Positions 42,925 to 51,366 of a stretch of DNA of 64,000 bases are shown here, in pieces. A program made the translations under genes and the position numbers. A model generated the notes under the pieces. It saw only the letters and a program-made list of their open reading frames with translations, made no database searches and was not told the DNA's origin. Each line of letters starts with the position of its first letter. Within the stretch, counting starts at the first letter, position 1. Source of the stretch: JAJRXR01 sp041987545 (lineage in GTDB: Bacteria > Planctomycetota > Phycisphaerae > Phycisphaerales > UBA1924); the NCBI GenBank assembly GCA_041987545.1, contig JBHIWH010000007.1, positions 1 through 64,000 on the forward strand, written 5' to 3'.

Positions 42925-42969
42925 CGCGCCGAGGCCGGCCCGACGCTACGGGCGTGGCCCGCGTTCGCG

Positions 42970-42982
42970 TACAATCGCGCCC
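42970..42982 (+). promoter_or_regulatory. TANNNT element (TACAAT) for gspE
   Basis: TACAAT (42970-42975) matches TATAAT in five of six positions and lies seven bases before the ATG at 42983. No Shine-Dalgarno is present, so a leaderless mRNA is likely. Confidence 0.5.
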
Positions 42983-44665
42983 ATGGGCATCGGTCTGATC
43001 CTTGTCGAGCGCGGGCTGATCACGCGTGACCAGCTCGAGGCGGCGCTGGCCGAGCAGCGTCGCACGGGCGAGCGCCTCGACCTGGTCATGGTCCGCATGG
43101 GCGTCGTCTCCCGGGGCGACGTCGTGTACGCCCTGGGCGACCAGTTCCAGATGCCGGTCGTGGACCTGGACGAAACGAGCGTGGACCCGGACGTCCTCCG
43201 GGCCCTGCCCGCGAGCCTCGCCTACAAGCAGAACTGCGTGCCGATCGCGCGAGACAACGGCACGCTCACGATCGCGACCTCCGACCCCTTCGAGCTGTCC
43301 GCCCTCGACGAGCTGCGCCTGCTGACCGGCTGCGCGATCGAGCTCGTACTCGCCGACGAGGAGGCCCTGCACCGGTTCGTCCGCCGCCACTACGGCGTGG
43401 GCGGGGGCACGCTGGACCAGATGGCCGCCGGCGAGGACGAGAAGACGCTCGTCGAGTCGGGCGCCGAGGACGAGATCGAGCAGGCGCAGGAAGCCTCGGT
43501 CATCAAGCTCGTCAACGACATCCTCGCCGAGGCGGTCACCGAGCGGGCGACGGACGTGCACATCGAGCCCTACGAGGACCAGCTCGCCGTCCGGTACCGG
43601 ATCGACGGCGTGCTCCAGCGGGCCAGCGTCCCCCCCACCATCAACCGGTACGCCGCGGCCATCATCTCCCGCCTCAAGATCATGGCCCAGCTCAACATCG
43701 CCGAGAAGCGCCGCCCCCAGGACGGCCGCATCTCGTTCGCCCACCGGGCCAAGGACGGCACGATCGAGGAGTTCGATCTCCGCGTCAGCGTCATCCCGAT
43801 GCTCTTCGGCGAGGGTGTCGTCCTCCGCGTGCTCTCCAAGACCGCCGTGCTGTTCTCGCTCGATCAGCTCGGCATGTCCAAGAGCATGCTCGACCGCTGG
43901 GACGCGATGATCGCCCGGCCCCACGGCATCGTCCTCGTCACCGGGCCCACCGGCTCGGGCAAGAGCACGACCCTGTACGCGTCGCTGGCCCGCATCGTCA
44001 CCGACGAGATCAAGGCGATCACCATCGAGGACCCGGTCGAGTACCACGTCGACGGCGTGAACCAGATCCAGGTCAACACCCGCACCGGGCTGACCTTCGC
44101 CTCCGGCCTCCGCTCGATCCTCCGCCACGACCCGGACGTGGTCATGGTGGGCGAGATCCGCGACAAGGAGACCGCCGAGACCGCCGTCCAGGCCTCGCTC
44201 ACCGGGCACCTCGTCTTCTCGACCCTGCACACCAACGACGCGCCCAGCGCCGCGACCCGCCTGCTGGACATGGGGGTCGAGCCGTTCCTCGTCGCCAGCT
44301 CGGTCGAGGGCGTGCTGGCCCAGCGGCTCGTCCGCCGCGTCTGCCAGGACAAGTGGGAGTGGTACACGCCCGAGCCCAGCGAGCTGCCGCCCGGGTTCGA
44401 GCCCCCGCCCGACGGCCGGCTCAAGCGCGGCGTGCCGTCGCGCGAGAACCGGCACACGGGCTACCGCGGGCGCGTCGGCGTGTTCGAGCTGCTCAGGCTC
44501 TCCGAGGCGGCCCGGGCGCTGATCATGGACCGCGCCTCGGCGCCTGAGATCGCGGCCCGGGCCCTGGCCGACGGCGACCTGTCCAGGCTCCGCGAGGACG
44601 GGTTCGACAAGGTCCGCGCCGGGCAGACCACGCTCGACGAGGTCGCCCGGGGCCTGTCGGCCTGA
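42983..44665 (+). CDS. gspE: GspE secretion ATPase
   Basis: A 560-residue cytoplasmic ATPase of the T2SS/T4P family. The N-terminal T2SSE_N domain (about 1-150: ILVERGLITRDQLEAALAEQ) is followed by the ATPase core. That core holds ASDVHIEP-type ATDVHIEPYED, Walker A TGPTGSGKSTTLY, the Asp box ITIEDPVEY, Walker B DPDVVMVGEIRD, and the His box TGHLVFSTLHTNDA. The usual zinc-binding tetracysteine segment between the core and TGYRGRVGVFELL keeps only one Cys (VCQDK); the other three are gone. It lies outside the main gsp cluster, on the opposite strand, yet is the only gspE in the window and presumably powers the same machine. Confidence 0.95.
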   Translation: MGIGLILVERGLITRDQLEAALAEQRRTGERLDLVMVRMGVVSRGDVVYALGDQFQMPVVDLDETSVDPDVLRALPASLAYKQNCVPIARDNGTLTIATSDPFELSALDELRLLTGCAIELVLADEEALHRFVRRHYGVGGGTLDQMAAGEDEKTLVESGAEDEIEQAQEASVIKLVNDILAEAVTERATDVHIEPYEDQLAVRYRIDGVLQRASVPPTINRYAAAIISRLKIMAQLNIAEKRRPQDGRISFAHRAKDGTIEEFDLRVSVIPMLFGEGVVLRVLSKTAVLFSLDQLGMSKSMLDRWDAMIARPHGIVLVTGPTGSGKSTTLYASLARIVTDEIKAITIEDPVEYHVDGVNQIQVNTRTGLTFASGLRSILRHDPDVVMVGEIRDKETAETAVQASLTGHLVFSTLHTNDAPSAATRLLDMGVEPFLVASSVEGVLAQRLVRRVCQDKWEWYTPEPSELPPGFEPPPDGRLKRGVPSRENRHTGYRGRVGVFELLRLSEAARALIMDRASAPEIAARALADGDLSRLREDGFDKVRAGQTTLDEVARGLSA

Positions 44666-44702
44666 CGCCCCCGCCGCGCTGGCGGGCCCGCCCGATCCGC
44701 CG

Positions 44703-44716
44703 TACCGTTCCCGCAC
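44703..44716 (+). promoter_or_regulatory. TANNNT element for a probable leaderless start
   Basis: TACCGT (44703-44708) lies eight bases before the GTG at 44717, with no Shine-Dalgarno. It is the weakest of the set. Confidence 0.3.
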
Positions 44717-45796
44717 GTGCCGGCGACCCCCTCGCGAATCCTGATCATCCGCCCCAGCGCGCTCGGCGACGTGTGCCGCACGGTCCCCGTCCTCGCCTCG
44801 CTCAAGCTCGCCTTCCCCCAGGCGCGGATCGACTGGCTCGTGCAGCGCGAGTTCGCCGACGCCGTCCGCGCCCACCCGGACCTGGACCGCGTCGTCCCGT
44901 TCGACCGCAAGCTCCTGGGCCGCTCGCTCCGGCGCCTGAACCCCATGCCCACGCTCCGGCTGCTCTCGGTGCTTCGGCGGGAGCGGTACGACATGGTCGT
45001 CGACGCCCAGGGCCTGTTCCGATCAGGCCTCTTCGCCTACGCGACGGGCGCCCGGCGCCGCCTCGGCGACCTGAACGCCCGGGAGCTGGCCTGGCTCTTC
45101 TGTAACGAGCGGTACCGCATCGACAAAGATCGACACACGGTCGAGCGGATGCTCGGCATCCTCGACGCCGCCGGGATCCCGACCACCGGCGATCTGCGGC
45201 TGCACACCCCCCCCGAGTCCCGCGCCCAGATCGATGGACACGGGCCGGAGCTGCGCGAGGACGGCTACATCGTCGTCGCGCCGACCACGAGGTGGCCCGC
45301 CAAACGCTGGCCCGCCGACCGGCTCGCGAGGGTCTGCGAGCGCCTCCTCGACGAATCGCAGCACCGGATCGTGCTGGTCGGCGCCGCGGGCGAACGCGAC
45401 CAGTGCGGGCCGCTGACCGAGCTCGCCGAGCGCGACCCCAGGGTCATCGACATGCTCGGCAAGACCAGCGTCGGGGACCTGATGGCGGTGATCGAGCGGT
45501 GCGACCTCTTCCTCGGCTCGGACTCGGCCGCCCTGCACATCGCCGTCGGCATGTCGCGGCCGCTGGTGGCGCTCTACGGCCCGACCCGGGTCGATCTCGT
45601 CGGCCCGTACCGCCGCGAGCTGGACGTCATCCAGCACCTCGAGCCCACGGACGTCCTCGACCACAAGGACCCCGCGTCCCGCGCCATCATGGAACGCATC
45701 GGGGTTGACGAGGTCGCCGACGCGTGCCTCGAGCGGCTCCGCGACGCGACCGTGCACGCCACGCCCGGCGCCGGCGTCGTCGGCTCGCCCGCCTGA
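44717..45796 (+). CDS. Glycosyltransferase family 9 (heptosyltransferase-like)
   Basis: A 359-residue GT9 enzyme, probably transferring heptose or a related sugar to lipopolysaccharide core or another glycan at the inner face of the inner membrane. The N-terminal ILIIRPSALGDVCRTVPVLASL is the heptosyltransferase opening, followed by FPQARIDWLV and a first Rossmann half. The C-terminal half has PTTRWPAKRWPADRLA, GKTSVGDLMAVIERCDLFLGSDSAALHIA and ALYGPT, the donor-binding block. Length and motifs are complete. GTG at 44717 was chosen because it puts the conserved strand near residue 8. Confidence 0.92.
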   Translation: MPATPSRILIIRPSALGDVCRTVPVLASLKLAFPQARIDWLVQREFADAVRAHPDLDRVVPFDRKLLGRSLRRLNPMPTLRLLSVLRRERYDMVVDAQGLFRSGLFAYATGARRRLGDLNARELAWLFCNERYRIDKDRHTVERMLGILDAAGIPTTGDLRLHTPPESRAQIDGHGPELREDGYIVVAPTTRWPAKRWPADRLARVCERLLDESQHRIVLVGAAGERDQCGPLTELAERDPRVIDMLGKTSVGDLMAVIERCDLFLGSDSAALHIAVGMSRPLVALYGPTRVDLVGPYRRELDVIQHLEPTDVLDHKDPASRAIMERIGVDEVADACLERLRDATVHATPGAGVVGSPA

Positions 45797-45816
45797 GCGC
45801 CCGGGCTGCCCCGCGA

Positions 45817-46920
45817 TCAGGCCTTGGCCGCCGCCGCGTGCTCGTGGGCGAACGTCTTCATGAACTCGACCAGGGCCTTCACGCCCTCCATCGGGAACGC
45901 GTTGTACATGCTCGCCCGCATGCCCCCGACCGAGCGGTGCCCCTTCATCCCGTCAAGGCCCTTCTTCTCCGACTCCTCGATGAACAACTTGTCCAGCTCC
46001 GGCGTCGGGCACTTGAACGTGTAGTTCATGTGCGAGCGGCTGTCGGGCCTGGCGTGGGGCGCGTAGAAGTCCTGCGAGTCGAGGAAGCCGTAGACCAGCT
46101 TCGCCTTCTCCTCGTTGATCTGCCGCATGGCCTCGAGACCGCCCTCGGCCAGGATCCACTTGAAGACCTGGCCCATCAGGTACACGCCGAATGTGTTGGG
46201 CGTGTTGAAACGCCCTTCCTTCTTGGCGTGCAGGCCGAACTTCATCATCTGCGGCAGCTCACGCACAGGCTCGCCCATCAGCTCCTTGCGGGCGATCAGC
46301 AGCGTGATGCCCGAGGGGCCCAGGTTCTTCTGGGCGCCGGCGTAGATCAGGCCGTACTTGCTGACGTCGATCGGCCGCGAGTAGATGTCGCTCGACGCGT
46401 CGCAGACCAGGAACGCGCCCTTCGGCGGCGTGGGCTCGGCGTGGAACTGCGTGCCCATGATCGTGTTGTTGGACGTCATGTGCACGTACACCGGGTTGTC
46501 CGAGTACGAGACCTGCTCGCCCATGGGGATGTACGAGAAGTTGGCGTCCTTGCTCGAGCCGCAGACGTGGCACGAGCCGTACAGGGGCGCCTCCCGGATC
46601 GAGTCCTGGGCCCACTTGCCCGTCTCGAAGTAGTCGGCGGTCCGGTCCTCGGGCAGGAAGTTGGCCGGCACGAAGTAGCACTGGCTCGTCGCCCCGCCCT
46701 GCATCCAGAAGACGGCGTAGTCGTCGGAGATCCCGCCGACCTCGCGGCACAGGGCCTCGGTCTCGTGCGTGACCTTGTCGAACACCTTGCCCCGGTGCGA
46801 GTGCTCCAGGATCCCGATGCCCGAGCCGTCGATGTCCCAGATGTCCTTCTGCGCCTGCTTGAGAACGCTCTCGGGGAGGCATGCCGGGCCGGCGGAGAAG
46901 TTGAAGATCCGGTCACCCAT
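45817..46920 (-). CDS. serC: Phosphoserine aminotransferase
   Basis: A 367-residue PLP enzyme converting 3-phosphohydroxypyruvate and glutamate to phosphoserine, the second step of serine synthesis. It starts MGDRIFNFSAGPACLPESVL, as the family does. HSHRGKVFD, WMQGGATSQ (phosphate loop) and YAGAQKNLGPSG with the Schiff-base Lys are present, as is GHRSVGGMRASMYNA near the end. Length is normal. It follows serA by 24 bp, so the two form a serine operon. The stop is 20 bp from that of the convergent glycosyltransferase gene. Confidence 0.97.
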   Translation of the reverse strand: MGDRIFNFSAGPACLPESVLKQAQKDIWDIDGSGIGILEHSHRGKVFDKVTHETEALCREVGGISDDYAVFWMQGGATSQCYFVPANFLPEDRTADYFETGKWAQDSIREAPLYGSCHVCGSSKDANFSYIPMGEQVSYSDNPVYVHMTSNNTIMGTQFHAEPTPPKGAFLVCDASSDIYSRPIDVSKYGLIYAGAQKNLGPSGITLLIARKELMGEPVRELPQMMKFGLHAKKEGRFNTPNTFGVYLMGQVFKWILAEGGLEAMRQINEEKAKLVYGFLDSQDFYAPHARPDSRSHMNYTFKCPTPELDKLFIEESEKKGLDGMKGHRSVGGMRASMYNAFPMEGVKALVEFMKTFAHEHAAAAKA

Positions 46921-46944
46921 GGTCGTGCTCCTGCGGTTCTGTGC

Positions 46945-47928
46945 TCAGGCCCCCACGCCGTTGACCACGTGCAGCGGGCGCCCGGTCTCCATCATGCTCT
47001 TGACGATCCGGACCACCTCGTCGGCGACGGCCTGCTGGGCCTGGTCGGTCGAGGCGCCCGAGTGATGCGTGAAGTGGATCACGCCCTCGACGTCCGCCAG
47101 CCTCGGGCGCCACTGGGCCTGGGCCGTGCCCGGCTGGTCCTGGTAGACGTCCAGCGCGGCGCGGATGCCCTTGGTCTCGACGGCGTGGATCAGGGCGTTC
47201 TCGTCCACGATGTCGCCGCGGCTCGTGTTGACGAAGTACGCCCCGGGCTTCATGGCCCCGAAGAACCCCGGCCCGCACAGGTTCTGCGTGTCGGGCGTCG
47301 AGGCGACGTGGATGCTCACCGCGTCGGCCCGCTTGAGCGCCTCGACGATCGCCTCGCGCGTGTAGGGCAGCGGCTCGATGCCCAACGCCCGGGCCGTGTC
47401 GTCGCCCAGCGACCTGGACTGGGCCACGATCTTCATCTCCAGCGCCTTGGCCCGCTTGATGACCTCGGTCCCGATCGAGCCCGTGCCCACGACCAGCAGC
47501 GTCCGCCCCTTGAGGCCCCGCGACTTGCCGAACTCCTTCTTGTTCCACGTCCCGGCCCGCAGCTCGGCGTCCTGCTCGGGCAGGCGACGATCCAGGGCGA
47601 TCAGCATCCCGATCGTCAACTCGGCCACCGCGACCGCGTTCATCCCCGGGCAGTTGCAGACCGGGATCTGCCTGCCCGCCGCGGCGTCGGAGTCGATGTT
47701 GTCGTACCCCGCCCCCGCCCGGACAATGAGCTTCAGCGTCCCCGCTCCCTCGATCACGCCCGCCGGCACCTTGGTCGAGCGGACCACCAGCACCTCGGCC
47801 TCGGTCCTCTTGAGCGCCTCGCCCAGCGTGTCCGGCCCCAGCTCCGGCTCGGACGTGACCTGGCAGCCCAGCCCCTTGAGGGACGCGATCCCGTCCGCCT
47901 CGAACTTGTCGGCGATCAACACTCGCAC
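46945..47928 (-). CDS. serA: D-3-phosphoglycerate dehydrogenase (short form)
   Basis: A 327-residue NAD-dependent dehydrogenase for the first step of serine synthesis. The core has VVRSTKVPAGVIEGAG, NIDSDAAAGRQIPVCNCPG, the NAD-binding TLLVVGTGSIGTEV, the catalytic Arg in FVNTSRGDIVDENALI, Glu in VYQDQPG-region, and His in THHSGAST. It lacks the ACT and intervening domains of long SerA, so serine feedback through ACT is absent. GTG at 47926-47928 is preceded by GGGAG at a suitable distance and gives the family N-terminus. A TACAAT at 47983-47988 is a likely -10. Confidence 0.94.
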   Translation of the reverse strand: MRVLIADKFEADGIASLKGLGCQVTSEPELGPDTLGEALKRTEAEVLVVRSTKVPAGVIEGAGTLKLIVRAGAGYDNIDSDAAAGRQIPVCNCPGMNAVAVAELTIGMLIALDRRLPEQDAELRAGTWNKKEFGKSRGLKGRTLLVVGTGSIGTEVIKRAKALEMKIVAQSRSLGDDTARALGIEPLPYTREAIVEALKRADAVSIHVASTPDTQNLCGPGFFGAMKPGAYFVNTSRGDIVDENALIHAVETKGIRAALDVYQDQPGTAQAQWRPRLADVEGVIHFTHHSGASTDQAQQAVADEVVRIVKSMMETGRPLHVVNGVGA

Positions 47929-47982
47929 ACGTCGTCTCCCGCCTGGCGCCGCGCGTCGGGCGCGGCGCGCCCGATCCCCTCG

Positions 47983-47988
47983 ATTGTA
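47983..47988 (-). promoter_or_regulatory. Likely -10 element of the serA-serC operon
   Basis: TACAAT on the minus strand, five of six bases as in TATAAT, about 55 bases before the serA start. No convincing -35 is seen. The position implies a leader of about 48 bases containing the GGGAG ribosome binding site. Confidence 0.4.
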
Positions 47989-48027
47989 GCTCGGGAGACT
48001 CCCCACCGAGTGCGGCGGCATCGCCCG

Positions 48028-49050
48028 TCACTCGGGCGGCTGGCCCGTGTTGACTTCCTTGCCCCCGAAGTCGATGCCCCGGAGACCGCCCCGCGTCCAG
48101 CGGTAGTACCCCTTGAACTCAAGGATCGCGACGCCGGGCACGATGTGCTGGATCGTCGTCGGCTCCGGGGACTCCGGGTTCAGCGGGCGGAAGCCCGGGT
48201 TCGCGTCCGCCGTCGCCTCGACGCGCACCGACCCGTCGAAGAACAGGATCGGCTGGCGGGCGTCCTCGCTGAGGAAGAAGTACTCGCCGATGCCCGGCGT
48301 CGACTTGTCCCCGTTGAAGTGCCGGTCGAACGTGTCGAACATGTGCGCCTTGGACGACGGGAACAAGATCTCCGTGTACCGCCGATTGACCACGTAGTTC
48401 GAGTGCGCGATCGTGTTCGGCACGAGGACCGTCCAGGGCTGGTTGTGCCCGTTCCCGGGCAGCACCGAGCCCTGCCGCACGTCGAGCGTGTACGCCACCG
48501 TCGTCGTCTCGTACGAGCTCTCGTACTTCCGCTTGAGCTCCTCGGGAAACTCCTGGATGGGGATCATCGACCGCTCGCGCTGCTGGTCGTCCTCGGGGCA
48601 GTGCGCCCCCTCCTCCTCGGCATCGCCCGAGAGGTAGTCGAGGAACACGAGGTGCGTGAACCACAGGTGCGCAAACCAGGGGCTGCTCGCCCCGCCGGTC
48701 GGCAAGTTGTCGTTGCCCGTGCGCGTCCTGAGAATATCGATCGCCTGGTACAGGATCGCGACGCGGTCCCCGTCGTTCATCCCGACGGACTGGAGGTCGG
48801 AGTACCGGGACGCGAACGGCGCGTCCTTCGCCTTCCAGGAGTAGCTCGGGATGAAGTCATCGAACGACGTCGCGTAGTTGCTGGCCCCGAGGCCGAGCTG
48901 ACGCATGTTCGAGCGGCACACCGCCGTCCGCGCCGTCTGCCGGGCCGACGCCAGCGCCGGCAGCAGGATCCCGATCAGCAGCGCGATGATCGCGATGACC
49001 ACCAGCAACTCGATCAGCGTGAAGCCGCGTTGTACGAGTCGGCGACGCAT
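48028..49050 (-). CDS. Prepilin-type protein, planctomycete-type (N-methylation motif, C-terminal FDG)
   Basis: A 340-residue protein. MRRRLVQRG then FTLIELLVVIAIIALLIGILLPAL is a textbook prepilin leader and helix (Gly at -1, Glu at +5). The following TAVCRSNMRQLGLGASNYA is the block found in planctomycete-type prepilin-like proteins, which also typically have a late FDG motif, here PILFFDGSVRVEA. These proteins occur in large families of unclear role, likely substrates of the same prepilin peptidase as the gsp pseudopilins. It stands outside the gsp cluster. ATG at 49048-49050 gives a nine-residue leader. Confidence 0.9.
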   Translation of the reverse strand: MRRRLVQRGFTLIELLVVIAIIALLIGILLPALASARQTARTAVCRSNMRQLGLGASNYATSFDDFIPSYSWKAKDAPFASRYSDLQSVGMNDGDRVAILYQAIDILRTRTGNDNLPTGGASSPWFAHLWFTHLVFLDYLSGDAEEEGAHCPEDDQQRERSMIPIQEFPEELKRKYESSYETTTVAYTLDVRQGSVLPGNGHNQPWTVLVPNTIAHSNYVVNRRYTEILFPSSKAHMFDTFDRHFNGDKSTPGIGEYFFLSEDARQPILFFDGSVRVEATADANPGFRPLNPESPEPTTIQHIVPGVAILEFKGYYRWTRGGLRGIDFGGKEVNTGQPPE

Positions 49051-49115
49051 CGTTCTTCCCGGCCGGTCCGCGTGGGGCACAACGCCCCGAGACAGTCTAC
49101 AGGCGGCGCGCCGCC

Positions 49116-50237
49116 CTACGGCAGCGATCGGATCTGCCTGCCCTCCAGCTCCGTCCGCAGGCGTTCGAGCAGCTCCACACCCTCGCCCGGGAGCTCGCCA
49201 CGACGCTCGCTCGCCTCCAGCTCCAGCACCGCGGCCGTCAACGCCTCGTCCGTGCCCTGGGCAACCAGCGTCATCACGCGTGATCGCACCGCCTCCCACG
49301 GGTCCGCCGTCGGCGCCAGCTCGTCCTGTGCCGGCGTCTGCTCAACGACGCCCTCGCCCTCGTCGGCCGGCTGGGCGCCCATCGGCACCGGCTCGAGCGG
49401 CTCGATCCGCGCCGGCGCCATCTCGTCCGCGGGCGGCCTCGCCGCGACCGGACGAGAGTCCTGAAACCGCGACACGAACGCGAACGCCAGCAGCCCCCCC
49501 ACCAGCACGACGCACACAACGCCCAATGTCTGGATCATCCGCTGCTGCGACGCGACCCGGCGCTCGAGCCGGCGCGTCCTGGACCGCTCCGCCTCGTCGG
49601 GGTCGGCGCCGCCCACCCGCCCCTCGGCCGGCCGGGCCTCGGCCGGGCCAACGGTCTGCGACACCCCCGAGTCGATCGAGCCCACGCCGCCGCTCCACGA
49701 CCAGCTCGGCTGCTCGACCGCCGCGTGCGAGGCCTTGCTGAACGCCGCGATCCGCTCCGGCGAGCCGTGCCCGGGCAGGAGCCTCGTCGGCCCCAGGCCC
49801 AGGTGCTGGCGGTCCTTGTCGACCTCGAACACAGCGCCGCAGCGTGTGCACGCGTACTGCCCGCCCTCGACCTCGGCCTGGCACGAGTGGCACACGCCCA
49901 GCCGGTGCGCCACGCCCGGCACCCGCCCGGCCAGCATCCAGAACTGCCTCGTCGTTGGGCCCGCGATCACGCTGTTCCGCGTGACCCGCCCGGACTCGAT
50001 GAGCTTGGCCAGCGTCTCGTAGCTGCACCCGGGCCGCGTCGGGACCGCCTCGTCCCGGAGTCGCCACGGGCCCATCGCGTTCTGGGTCGCCTGCCGCGAC
50101 AGCGGGTCGAACCGCCCGCCGCACCGCTCGCACTTGACCGTGTTGCCCGAGACCGTCCCGCAGTACGGGCAGACCACCGCCCGCGGCTGGGGTGTGGGTC
50201 GCGCGGACGGGCTTCTCGGGGCTGTGCCTGTGGGCAT
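49116..50237 (-). CDS. Zinc-ribbon / GYF_2-like membrane protein
   Basis: A 373-residue protein if started at the ATG at 50235-50237. Near the N-terminus a zinc ribbon (CPYCGTVSGNTVKCERCGG) is followed by a GYF_2/DUF4339-like block (MGPWRLRDE... TLAKLIESGRVTRNSVI). A second zinc ribbon (CHSCQAEVEGGQYACTRCG) and a linker lead to one transmembrane helix (about residues 232-252) and an acidic, Pro-rich tail with a final helical domain. It may be a membrane-tethered adaptor, but nothing points to a partner. An in-frame ATG at 50349-50351 would add 38 low-complexity residues and overlap the start codon of the divergent gene; I prefer the shorter form. Confidence 0.72.
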   Translation of the reverse strand: MPTGTAPRSPSARPTPQPRAVVCPYCGTVSGNTVKCERCGGRFDPLSRQATQNAMGPWRLRDEAVPTRPGCSYETLAKLIESGRVTRNSVIAGPTTRQFWMLAGRVPGVAHRLGVCHSCQAEVEGGQYACTRCGAVFEVDKDRQHLGLGPTRLLPGHGSPERIAAFSKASHAAVEQPSWSWSGGVGSIDSGVSQTVGPAEARPAEGRVGGADPDEAERSRTRRLERRVASQQRMIQTLGVVCVVLVGGLLAFAFVSRFQDSRPVAARPPADEMAPARIEPLEPVPMGAQPADEGEGVVEQTPAQDELAPTADPWEAVRSRVMTLVAQGTDEALTAAVLELEASERRGELPGEGVELLERLRTELEGRQIRSLP

Positions 50238-50349
50238 GGGTCGGGGGGTCTCATCGGCGCCCCGGGCGCCGGCCTCTCCCCCTTCACCCTCATACGTCCC
50301 CCGCCACGCCCCGGTTGACCCGGGTCCGGCGGTTGGCTCTGATCCGGAC

Positions 50350-51366
50350 ATGCACCGACTCTGCGCCCGCGATCCCCGCCCGTCAAGGCGGCCGGCCCGA
50401 CTGACCCCCGCCCTCGCCGCGATCGCCGCCGCCGCCCTCGCCCAGGGGTGCGGCTCGCCCCGGAACACCGCCGCGCCCACGGCCCGAGCCGAGCGACCCC
50501 TCGAGGCGCGTGCCGAGCAGGGCGCCCGCGTCCCGGTGCTCGTCAACGGCGAACCGATCGGGTGGGACCAGCTCCGGCCGGCGCTGGCCGAGTCCGTGGG
50601 CTCCGAGATCGTCGCCGAGCTGGCGCTCGAGCGCGTGCTCGAGCAGGAGATGCGCCGCCGGGGCATGTCGCTCGGGGCGGGCGCCGTGGATGACGAGTTG
50701 GAGATCCTCCGCCGCGAGCTGGAGACATCGCCGGGCGAGGATCGGCACGCGCTGCTCGAGCGCGTCCGGGAGCAGCGCGGCCTGGGCGAGGCCCGGTTCG
50801 CACGCCTGCTGCGTCGCTCGGCGATGCTCCGGGCCCTCGCCCGCGACGCCGTCACGCTCGAGCCGAGGGAGATCGACCTGGCCGAGCAGATCCGCTACGG
50901 CCAGCGCCGCGAGGCCCTCGTCATCGTCACCCCGACCGAGCGGGAGGCGTCGGCGCTCCGCAGCGAGATCCTCGCCGCGGGCTCGCCCTCCGACGCGTTC
51001 ATGGCTCGCGCCGCCCAGCACTCGATCGACGCGTCCGCGTCCCGCGGCGGGCAGCTGGGCGCCGTCAGCCCCGTCGATCCGGCGTTCCCCGACGCGCTGC
51101 GCCGCGCCATCTCCGCGACCCCGCCCGGCGGGCTCACGCAGATCCTCGCGATCGAGCAGGGATTCGCGTTCGCCATGGTCACCCGCTCGATCCCCGAGGA
51201 GACGGCCCCGGCCGGCGCCCGCGCCCGCATCGAGGCCGAGCTCCGCCGCCGCAAACAGCGCCTCGAGATGGACCGCGTCGCGACGCGGCTGATGGATCAG
51301 GCGAAGATCACCGTCCTCGACCGATCGCTCGCCTGGTCCTGGGACGCGTCCAGGTCGGGCCGTTGA
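50350..51366 (+). CDS. Lipoprotein peptidyl-prolyl isomerase (PpiC/SurA-like)
   Basis: A 338-residue lipoprotein. A basic start and an Ala-rich core end in the lipobox AQGC near residue 34. The N-terminal SurA-like helical region (PVLVNGEPIGWDQLRPALAE, VLEQEMRRRGMS...) is followed by a parvulin-like domain: FMARAAQHSIDASASRGGQLGAVSPVDPAFPDALRRAI, with GGQLG and the PGGLTQILAIEQGFAFAMV strand. It probably folds or escorts exported proteins at the membrane. The ATG at 50350 is kept because it gives a good lipoprotein signal. The stop overlaps the TTG of the next gene. Confidence 0.88.
   Translation: MHRLCARDPRPSRRPARLTPALAAIAAAALAQGCGSPRNTAAPTARAERPLEARAEQGARVPVLVNGEPIGWDQLRPALAESVGSEIVAELALERVLEQEMRRRGMSLGAGAVDDELEILRRELETSPGEDRHALLERVREQRGLGEARFARLLRRSAMLRALARDAVTLEPREIDLAEQIRYGQRREALVIVTPTEREASALRSEILAAGSPSDAFMARAAQHSIDASASRGGQLGAVSPVDPAFPDALRRAISATPPGGLTQILAIEQGFAFAMVTRSIPEETAPAGARARIEAELRRRKQRLEMDRVATRLMDQAKITVLDRSLAWSWDASRSGR

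Noticed and set aside
45791..45822. Inverted repeat GCCTGA/TCAGGC between the convergent glycosyltransferase and serC genes as a terminator
   Set aside because: Only 6 bp of stem, a 20-base loop and no T tract; it overlaps both coding ends.
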